DNA of 7,436 nt from an uncultured Chloroflexaceae bacterium. Its GTDB lineage: Bacteria; Chloroflexota; Chloroflexia; Chloroflexales; Chloroflexaceae. Shown piece after piece: positions 1-4,870 of this stretch. Each line of letters begins with the position of its first letter. Positions within the stretch are counted from its first letter, which is position 1. Where the stretch lies: positions 1 to 7,436 of the forward strand of contig CAKZQX010000725.1 in assembly GCA_937141995.1 (NCBI GenBank). The letters run 5' to 3'. The translations under genes were made by a program, and so were the position numbers. The notes under the pieces were generated by a model. It was not told where the DNA came from. It did no database searches and worked only from the letters and a program-made list of their open reading frames with translations.

Positions 1-1810
1 CGCCGGCCGCAACTGCTGCCGCACGATCAAAGCCCGCTTCGATGCGCTCATTGCCCGCCGCCAGCCGCCGCGTCGTTCTCGCCAACCCGTGCGCCGCACG
101 ATCAAAGCCCGCTTCGATGCGCTGATTGCCCGCCGCCAGCCGCCGCGCTGCTCCCGCCAGCCCACGCACGAGGCGATCAAACCCGACTTCAAGCCCATCC
201 GCCACGGACGAGGCATAAAATGCCAGGCGTGCGGGCAGGAGCGTTGCCCGATCTAATCCAGCCTCCAGCAGGCGCGGCAGCCCGCCAAAAGTGGGCACCG
301 GCCCGCTCCGCCAGACCCGTAGCGCACCCAGGGCCAGCCCGGCGAGGCTCGCCAGCACCGCCGACATGCGCCAGACCAGCGCAACCTCCGGCTCAGCGGG
401 AAAAGCCAGAAATGCCTCGATCCGGCCCGCCAGCAGCCAGCCCAGGCCCAGCGCACCCAAGGCCAACAGTACCATCGGCCCTAACAACAACCACCCCGGA
501 TCATGGCCCGCCGGCTCCGGGGCATCGGGCCGGTGCGCAAAAACCGCCACCCCCGCCCGACTGATGTAGATCCCGGCCAGGAAGATCAGCAGCAGCAACA
601 GAAGCGCTGGAAACGGACCAGTTGCTGCCGCCTGCGCCAGGATCGCCTCCTCGCTCCAGAAGCCGGAGAGCGGCGGCACCCCCGCCAGCGCCAGTGCCGC
701 TACGCCAAAGACCAGCGCGGTCATCGGCATCGTTCGTCGCAGCCCGCCCAGTTGCCGCAGGTCGCGTGTGTCGGTGGCATGATCCACCGCGCCCGCCGTC
801 AGAAAGAGCGTAGACTTGAACAGCGCATGCGTCGTCAGATGATAGGCCGCCGCCAGCGGTCCCCCCAGCCCCAGTGCCAGCAGCATCTCCCCCAGTTGCG
901 ACACCGTGGACCAGGCCAGGATGCGCTTGAGATCGGTCTGCACGGTCGCTACTAGCGCGGCGAAGAGTGCGGTCAATCCGCCTACCCAGAACACCAGGTT
1001 CAACACCAGCGGCACCGCGGCAAACAGCGGGAAGAGGCGCAAGAGCAGGTAGACCCCGGCCGCCACCATCGTCGCCGAGTGGATCAGCGCTGACACCGGC
1101 GTCGGCCCGGCCATCGCTGCGGGGAGCCAGGCCGTCAGCGGCAACTGCGCGCTCTTGCCAATGGCCCCGGCCAGGAAGAGCAGCGCGATCAGGGTCAGGC
1201 CGGTAGCCGGCAGAGCAGCCGTTTCCACTGCTTGCAGGAAGGTCGCAATATCGGTTGTGCCCACCGCCTGCAGCACCCAGAGCCAGCCTAGCAGCAGCCC
1301 CAGGTCGCCCAGCCGCGTCAGCAAGAATGCCTGCTGCGCCGCCCGGCGCGCTTCGTCCTGCCGGTACCAGAAGCCGATCAGCAGGAACGACGCTACGCCC
1401 ACGCCTTCCCCGGCTGCAAACAGGAGCAGCGAGTCGGCCAGCACCAGCGTCAGCATCGCGCCGATAAAACCGGCGAAGGTGGCAAAGAAGCGCGCCTGTC
1501 CCTGCTCTTCAGCCATGTAGCCGACGGCATAGATCGTGATCAGCAGGCCCACCCCGGCCACGAGTAGCGCCAGCAGCAACCCCAGCGGATCAAGCCGCAG
1601 CCCGACGGTGAGCGTATAGTCGGCGCTCTGCAGCCAGGTGGTGCTGATCCGCGGACGACGGCCCAGCAGCGCCAGCAATGTCAGCAGCGCAATGGCCGTA
1701 CCGCCCACCGCCAGCCATCCCGTCGCCCGTGGCGCACGCCGACCCACCAGCAGCGCCGACAGCGCGGCAACCAGCGGTGCAAGCGGTACAATCAGCAGCA
1801 GCGCATTCAT
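1..1810 (-). CDS. nuoL: NADH-quinone oxidoreductase subunit L (NuoL), 3' end outside window
   Basis: Antiporter-like, proton-translocating subunit at the distal end of the complex I membrane arm. The frame is open for 603 codons from ATG at 1808-1810 to the left edge with no stop, so the C-terminus is missing. A GAGGAG Shine-Dalgarno lies at 1819-1824, 8 nt before the ATG, which overlaps the nuoK TGA. Family motifs are clear: IYAVGYM (93-99), GEGVGVASFLLIGFWY (134-149), GKSAQLPL (218-225), GPTPVSALIHSATMVAAG (235-252), DLKRILAWSTVSQLG (293-307), HALFKS (328-333). By alignment from memory, E135, K219, H244 and K332 match E. coli E144, K229, H254 and K342. The SKDEIL motif reads SEEAIL (386-391), replacing Lys399 by Glu. 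After the last visible membrane helix (about 482-500) the protein enters the region of the lateral helix, which here contains 25-residue repeats. MrpA/NuoM-type paralogues are the alternative, but gene order and motifs favour NuoL. Confidence 0.93.
   Translation of the reverse strand, partial: MNALLLIVPLAPLVAALSALLVGRRAPRATGWLAVGGTAIALLTLLALLGRRPRISTTWLQSADYTLTVGLRLDPLGLLLALLVAGVGLLITIYAVGYMAEEQGQARFFATFAGFIGAMLTLVLADSLLLFAAGEGVGVASFLLIGFWYRQDEARRAAQQAFLLTRLGDLGLLLGWLWVLQAVGTTDIATFLQAVETAALPATGLTLIALLFLAGAIGKSAQLPLTAWLPAAMAGPTPVSALIHSATMVAAGVYLLLRLFPLFAAVPLVLNLVFWVGGLTALFAALVATVQTDLKRILAWSTVSQLGEMLLALGLGGPLAAAYHLTTHALFKSTLFLTAGAVDHATDTRDLRQLGGLRRTMPMTALVFGVAALALAGVPPLSGFWSEEAILAQAAATGPFPALLLLLLIFLAGIYISRAGVAVFAHRPDAPEPAGHDPGWLLLGPMVLLALGALGLGWLLAGRIEAFLAFPAEPEVALVWRMSAVLASLAGLALGALRVWRSGPVPTFGGLPRLLEAGLDRATLLPARLAFYASSVADGLEVGFDRLVRGLAGAARRLAAGNQRIEAGFDRAAHGLARTTRRLAAGNERIEAGFDRAAAVAAG
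21..190 (-). repeat. 75-bp tandem repeat inside nuoL (25-residue unit)
   Basis: Two adjacent 75-bp units (21-95 and 96-170) differ at about 10 of 75 positions, and their first 52 bases differ at only one. A third, degenerate start of a unit follows at 171-190. The period is an exact multiple of three, so the frame is kept. The encoded unit has the pattern GFDR-x3-GLA-x3-RRLAAGN-x-RIE, with the GFDR motifs at residues 543-546, 568-571 and 593-596. It lies C-terminal to the last visible NuoL membrane helix, where the long amphipathic lateral helix is expected. The array may continue beyond the left edge. Confidence 0.9.
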
Positions 1811-2118
1811 CCGTGTAGCTCCTCGTACGCATCAACCTGCACCGTCTGGCGGTTGCGGTAGAGCAGCAGCATAATCGCCAGTCCGACCGCCATCTCGACC
1901 GCGCCAATCGTGACGATCAGGATCGTAAAGATCTGCGCAGAGTAGTCATCCGGGCGGACAAAGCGCCAGAAGGCGATCAGGTTCAGGCCGATTGCGTTCA
2001 GCAGCACCTCGATGCCCATCAGGATCATCACGGCGGAACGCTGCGCCAGCACCGCATAGATCCCAATCGCAAACAGGACCGCGCCAACGATCAGGTAGGC
2101 TGTCAGAGGGATAATCAT
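1807..2118 (-). CDS. nuoK: NADH-quinone oxidoreductase subunit K (NuoK)
   Basis: Small three-helix membrane subunit of complex I (ND4L/MrpC type) that contributes to the proton path between NuoJ and NuoN. The product is 103 residues, close to the usual 100. The two key buried glutamates are present: E37 in GIEVLLNAIGLN (E. coli E36) and E75 in GAVEMAVGLAI (E. coli E72). The Phe/Thr-rich segment of helix 3 (IFTILIVTIGAVE) is typical. The start is set by a strong GAGGTGA Shine-Dalgarno at 2122-2128. The ATG overlaps the nuoJ TGA by four bases, and its own TGA overlaps the nuoL ATG in the same way, so translation is probably coupled. Unlike its neighbours, this subunit shows no unusual features. 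Confidence 0.96.
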   Translation of the reverse strand: MIIPLTAYLIVGAVLFAIGIYAVLAQRSAVMILMGIEVLLNAIGLNLIAFWRFVRPDDYSAQIFTILIVTIGAVEMAVGLAIMLLLYRNRQTVQVDAYEELHG

Positions 2119-3059
2119 TGCTCACCTCGTCCATCTTTCTCCAGGTTGCGGCGTGTTTGAATCTCGGTGACACCTACCAGTTCCGCTGCGTCGGGCGGGT
2201 CGGCGTCGGCAACGGGTTGCAACGCGGGCGCTTCGGGTGCAGTCGGCTGCGCATCCACGGCCACGCGCGCCTCGCGCCCGCGCTCATCGGGGAAATGTCC
2301 GGCCCGCGCCAGGAAGACCGCGCCAAAGATGCCGATCAGGATCAGCAGGCCCGCGCCCTCGAAGGCCAGCATATACTTGCCCATCAGCAGATGCCCGACC
2401 ATCTCCGCCGAGTTGGGGTTGGGGGTTGCCGCCACAATCGGCCAGGCGGGACGCAGCAGCAACAGCCCGACCAGGATCACGCCAACCAGGACGGCCAGGA
2501 CCGCGGCCGGCTTCTTGATCGGCGTGGTCATGCTCATATCCATATGTTCATGATCTTCATGGCCGCCATGCCCGTTTTGCCCGGCGTGTTCATCGTGCCC
2601 ATTCTGCTCCGCATCCTGATCGCCATGGTCCGCATGCCCGGCATGATCGTCCTGCCCGTTCTGCTCCATCGGCTGATGACCGTTGCCCCCATGCCCGCTC
2701 TGTTCGTTTTGATCATGCTCATCCTGCTTCTGCTCCCGGGGCAGCAGGCCCAGGCTGAAGAACTTCTCAATGATCGGCAGTTGCATCCCTGCCATCATCG
2801 CCCCACCGGGATCATGCGAGAAAAGCACCATAAACAGGATCATCACCAGCATGCCGCCGATATACATCATCACTTGCAGCAGCCCCAGCAGATCGGCCGA
2901 GAGCAGGATAAACAATCCCGCCACCCCGATAAACGAGGCCATCAGGAAGATACCGCTGCGAAACATACTCATTGTGGTCGCCATCCCCAGCGCTCCGGCA
3001 ATCGCAATCAGGGCGCAGAGACTGAAGGCAACAATCTGGGCAACTGGACCAAGGATCAT
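2115..3059 (-). CDS. nuoJ: NADH-quinone oxidoreductase subunit J (NuoJ) with His-rich insertion
   Basis: Membrane subunit of complex I (ND6 homologue). The product is 314 residues, against about 165-200 in most bacteria. Predicted helices lie near residues 7-25, 36-54, 57-80, 184-203 and 230-250, giving the usual five. The family core is recognisable in SFIGVAGLFILLSADLLG (42-59) and LLQVMMYIGGMLVMILF (60-76). The extra length comes from a hydrophilic, His/Asp/Gln/Gly-rich stretch between helices 3 and 4 (about 108-176) and a polar, Pro/Ala-rich tail (about 255-314). The start is ATG at 3057-3059, overlapping the nuoH TGA; the frame extends further upstream, but that stretch is the shadow of nuoH. 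Only a G-rich, weak Shine-Dalgarno precedes it, so translation probably depends on coupling to nuoH. Confidence 0.93.
   Translation of the reverse strand: MILGPVAQIVAFSLCALIAIAGALGMATTMSMFRSGIFLMASFIGVAGLFILLSADLLGLLQVMMYIGGMLVMILFMVLFSHDPGGAMMAGMQLPIIEKFFSLGLLPREQKQDEHDQNEQSGHGGNGHQPMEQNGQDDHAGHADHGDQDAEQNGHDEHAGQNGHGGHEDHEHMDMSMTTPIKKPAAVLAVLVGVILVGLLLLRPAWPIVAATPNPNSAEMVGHLLMGKYMLAFEGAGLLILIGIFGAVFLARAGHFPDERGREARVAVDAQPTAPEAPALQPVADADPPDAAELVGVTEIQTRRNLEKDGRGEQ
2532..2738 (-). other. His-rich inter-helix insertion of NuoJ
   Basis: NuoJ residues 108-176 contain 12 histidines between residues 115 and 172, together with many Asp, Glu, Gln, Gly and Asn and almost no hydrophobic residues. It ends in a Met-rich stretch (HMDMSM, 172-177). 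Such composition is typical of metal-binding, flexible loops in metal chaperones and transporters, which is an inference here. It is in frame, bounded by recognisable NuoJ helices, and has no frameshift at either edge, so it is a real part of the protein and not a sequencing artefact. Confidence 0.88.
2553..2666 (-). repeat. 57-bp internal duplication in the NuoJ His-rich loop
   Basis: Two adjacent 19-codon units are visible: residues 132-150 begin EQNGQDDHAG and residues 151-169 begin EQNGHDEHAG. On the DNA, the repeated CATTCTGCTC/CGTTCTGCTC stretches lie 57 bp apart. A related shorter start (EQSGHGG) occurs at residues 119-125. The second half of each unit is more diverged. This suggests the insertion grew by in-frame duplication. 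Confidence 0.65.
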
Positions 3060-3961
3060 GCCGTTCCCACCCCCAACAAAATCAACATTCCGACGATCAA
3101 TACATTTACCAGGCCAACCGGGATCAACACTTTCCAGGAGAGCGCCAGCATCTGCGCGGTACTGCGCAGGCGCACCCGTGTTCCCAGCCAGAGCATCAGC
3201 GCCATCAGGCCATAGGTTTTGAGCAGCATCCAGACCGGGCCGGGCAGCAGCGGCCCCTGCCAGCCCCCCAGAAAGAGCACAGCGCCCATTGCCGCCACCA
3301 CAAACAACACCCCGGAGAGCGCCAGCCGCCATGCCATTGCCTGCCAACCACCGGAGGTGTGCAACACTCCCTGCTGGATTGAAGCGGCAAACGGCTCCAG
3401 GAAGGGCGCACGATAGGCCTGCATCAGCCCGGTGATCAGATAGAGGACAAACCCAATCGGCTGGAGCACGATGTACCAGAGCCCGGTCTGTGCCTCAACA
3501 ATCGCTACCGTCGAGAGCGACTCGGCCATCATAATCGCGCCGACCAGCGCCAGCCCCAGCGGGATGACATAGGCCACCAGTTGCGCCACAATCCGGTAGC
3601 ATGCCTCGACCGCATCGGGCGTATTGGCCCCCCAGCCACCCAGCGCAATCCCCAGGACCACAAAGTCCACCACCACGATGAAGTAGAAGACGCCGATACC
3701 CAGGTCTTCTCCGATCAGATTGGGGCCAAAGGGAATCACCACCGTCGCCAGCGCCACCCCCAGCAGCGCCAGCACCGGCCCCGCCGGGTAGAGCCAGCGG
3801 TCGGCGTTGGGCGGATCGACCGCGTGACGATAATCAACCGCAGCCGCCGGCCCCGGCTCCGTCTGCGTCCGCTGTAGCAGGGTCCGCTCAAGCAGTAGGG
3901 TCAGTAGCGCCCCGCCCAGCAGGGCCGCCAGCACCACCGGCATCTGCAGCACTACTCCCAT
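3056..3961 (-). CDS. nuoH: Divergent NADH-quinone oxidoreductase subunit H (NuoH-like)
   Basis: Membrane subunit that, in standard complex I, joins the peripheral arm and forms most of the quinone tunnel (ND1 homologue). The product is 301 residues, against about 325-340 for bacterial NuoH. Family identity is supported by VIPFGPNL (75-82), PLGLALVGAIMMAESLSTVAIVEAQ (134-158), YRAPF (183-187), LFLGGW (229-234), PGPVWMLLKTYGLM (240-253) and WKVLIPVGLVNVL (276-288). Several hallmark parts are absent. The GPNRVGP...LLQPLADGLKLL segment after helix 1 is replaced by a short unrelated stretch (about 26-53). SYE(I/V)P reads AYVIP (130-134, Glu to Val). ETNRAPFDLPEAESE reads QAYRAPFLEPFAASI (181-195), keeping Arg184 but losing the aligned acidic residues. 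The start at 3961 is supported by GGGAGGG 5 nt upstream and overlaps the nuoA end by 10 bp; Met7 is an alternative. Confidence 0.85.
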   Translation of the reverse strand: MGVVLQMPVVLAALLGGALLTLLLERTLLQRTQTEPGPAAAVDYRHAVDPPNADRWLYPAGPVLALLGVALATVVIPFGPNLIGEDLGIGVFYFIVVVDFVVLGIALGGWGANTPDAVEACYRIVAQLVAYVIPLGLALVGAIMMAESLSTVAIVEAQTGLWYIVLQPIGFVLYLITGLMQAYRAPFLEPFAASIQQGVLHTSGGWQAMAWRLALSGVLFVVAAMGAVLFLGGWQGPLLPGPVWMLLKTYGLMALMLWLGTRVRLRSTAQMLALSWKVLIPVGLVNVLIVGMLILLGVGTA

Positions 3962-4269
3962 TCCAGCCCTCCCATACCCCAGGCATACGCAATCCCCGCC
4001 GAGAGAATCGCAATAAAGACAAACATATCGGCAAAGGCCTCAAAGCCGATGGAGGCGAAGACCACTGCCCAGGGATACATAAAGATCATTTCCATATCGA
4101 AGGCTAGAAAGATCAGCGCATAGACCGCATACCCAAAGCGGTAGTTGTTCCAGGCTGCCGGCACTTGCAGCGGGCGCAGGCCGGGATGCCAGAGTGCCGC
4201 CGCCAGCAGCGCCAGCCCGACAATTACCAGGCAGATCAGCCCGACGATAGCATAGGCGTTTACAATCAT
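3952..4269 (-). CDS. nuoA: Divergent NADH-quinone oxidoreductase subunit A (NuoA-like)
   Basis: Three-helix membrane subunit of complex I (ND3 homologue) and the first gene of the minus-strand cluster. The product is 105 residues, shorter than the usual 115-150. The family core is strong: ALIFLAFDMEMIFMYPWAVVF (51-71) with the conserved acidic pair D58 and E60, and the C-terminal FIAILSAGIAYAWGMGGLEW (85-104). The loop between helices 1 and 2 (about 27-45) lacks the conserved YE(C/S)G-x-x-P motif that normally reaches the quinone-site interface. The frame extends upstream to an ATG at 4350, but those codons fall in the repeat element. The ATG at 4267-4269 is preferred because GAGG lies 5 nt before it and the hydrophobic helix starts there. 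Confidence 0.88.
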   Translation of the reverse strand: MIVNAYAIVGLICLVIVGLALLAAALWHPGLRPLQVPAAWNNYRFGYAVYALIFLAFDMEMIFMYPWAVVFASIGFEAFADMFVFIAILSAGIAYAWGMGGLEWE

Positions 4270-4274
4270 CACAA

Positions 4275-4278
4275 CCTC
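4275..4278 (-). promoter_or_regulatory. Shine-Dalgarno that sets the nuoA start
   Basis: GAGG on the minus strand with a 5-nt spacer to the ATG at 4267-4269. It favours this start over the upstream in-frame ATG at 4350, which would add about 27 residues translated from repetitive DNA. Confidence 0.6.
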
Positions 4279-4305
4279 AGCGAGTAGAGAACAAAGAACA
4301 AAAAA

Positions 4306-4484
4306 CAGAGAACCTGTCTGAAACGGTGGTTTGCGTCGGTCACACGGCATGCTGGTTGCCCGGAGCCACCGGACAGCGCCCCCGGAGTCCCGGCTTCAGC
4401 CGGTGTGTGGCCGGAACCGGCTGAAGCCGGGACTCCCGCGCCGGGGTTGTATCCCCATGACACACCCGTTTCAAACAGTCTCTG
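4306..4484. repeat. Outer inverted-repeat arms of a nested palindromic element
   Basis: The left arm (4306-4328, containing CTGTCTGAAACGGTG) and the right arm (4463-4484, containing CACCCGTTTCAAACAG followed by TCTCTG) are reverse complements of each other apart from one substitution and a few single-base gaps. They enclose about 134 bp that contain the perfect palindrome at 4384-4436. The arrangement resembles a small non-autonomous palindromic element. No transposase and no clear target-site duplication were seen. Confidence 0.55.
4384..4436. repeat. Perfect 21-bp inverted repeat with 11-nt loop
   Basis: The left arm at 4384-4404 starts GGAGTCCCGG and contains CCGGCTTCAGCCGG, itself a near-palindrome. 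The right arm at 4416-4436 is its exact reverse complement over 21 bp. The loop is 4405-4415. The same left arm recurs at 7365-7384, so this is a dispersed repeat family (REP/MITE-like) and not a gene-specific regulatory hairpin. It could still form a strong hairpin or cruciform, and may be transcribed in the nuoA leader. Confidence 0.9.
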
Positions 4485-4485
4485 C

Positions 4486-4505
4486 GAACTGAGAACTGAG
4501 AACTG
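4486..4505. repeat. Heptamer direct repeats (GAACTGA, almost three copies)
   Basis: GAACTGA occurs at 4486-4492 and 4493-4499, and GAACTG at 4500-4505. It lies just outside the right arm of the inverted-repeat element. On the other side, outside the left arm, there is a related A-rich stretch with repeated GAGAAC/AGAACA motifs (about 4285-4312). The two flanks together look like boundaries of one composite repeat. Confidence 0.7.
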
Positions 4506-4795
4506 GTATAGACAACCAGGGGAAACATTTCGTTATCATCCGGCAGCAGCAAATTATGTGCCACGGTTTTGCGGAACCACACCTTTACAGAGATCCACGC
4601 GTGATGCGCATAGTGAACCGGGACAGGCAGCATACGAGCATGCGCACGCGCTGTCCGTGTTATAGGGGCGTCCTGCTCAAACGTGCCAACCGATGCCCGC
4701 ATTATCGGCAACATCAACCAAACCACAGACGTTCATCTCAAGCAACCGATTACTCCAGCCCCACCCGCCGCCACCCCACGCTCAGATAAATCTGT

Positions 4796-4801
4796 TAGAA
4801 T
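4796..4801 (+). promoter_or_regulatory. Possible -10 element for the amylosucrase gene (weak)
   Basis: TAGAAT differs from TATAAT at one position and lies 69 bp before the amylosucrase ATG. No acceptable -35 hexamer is found 16-18 nt upstream, where the sequence is C-rich. Offered only as the best candidate in this stretch. Confidence 0.2.
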
Positions 4802-4870
4802 TGGCGCACGGCCGGGCGCGGTGCCGTCCGCACCCGATGCAATTGTCAGTTGAATGAGCCATGGTGATCC

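Larger units (their letters stand above)
4270..4870. other. Divergent intergenic region, nuoA/amylosucrase
   Basis: About 600 bp between divergently transcribed genes. The nuoA-proximal part (about 4285-4505) is occupied by inverted and heptamer repeats. The remaining part (about 4506-4870) has no convincing gene: frames are short, without good ribosome-binding sites or recognisable protein character. No tRNA or obvious structured RNA was seen. It must hold the promoters for both directions, but I could not find a well-spaced -35/-10 pair for either. Confidence 0.7.

Noticed and set aside
21..190. CRISPR-like array at the left edge
   Set aside because: The copies are contiguous with no spacers, have a period of exactly 75 bp, and lie in frame in nuoL.
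1..1520. Several plus-strand and short minus-strand open frames across the left part
   Set aside because: They are low-complexity Pro/Arg/Ala/Gln-rich shadows of nuoL, which is open for 603 codons on the minus strand with clear family motifs.
2118..3215. Long plus-strand frame of 365 codons opposite nuoJ and the end of nuoH
   Set aside because: Its His/Gln/Arg-rich composition mirrors the antisense of real nuo genes. It has no Shine-Dalgarno or family motif, and nuoJ/nuoH are well supported on the other strand.
4270..4350. Extended nuoA start at 4350 giving a 132-residue protein
   Set aside because: The additional residues come from the repeat element, and a good Shine-Dalgarno and the helix start support ATG 4267-4269. 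The extension would not resemble other NuoA N-termini.
4384..4436. Rho-independent terminator between the divergent genes
   Set aside because: The stem is strong, but no T-tract follows on either strand, no gene ends here, and the same arm recurs elsewhere as a dispersed repeat.
4820..4834. GGTGC/GCACC hairpin upstream of amylosucrase as an operator or attenuator
   Set aside because: Five base pairs with a 5-nt loop in a GC-rich stretch is readily expected by chance, and no regulator gene is in view.
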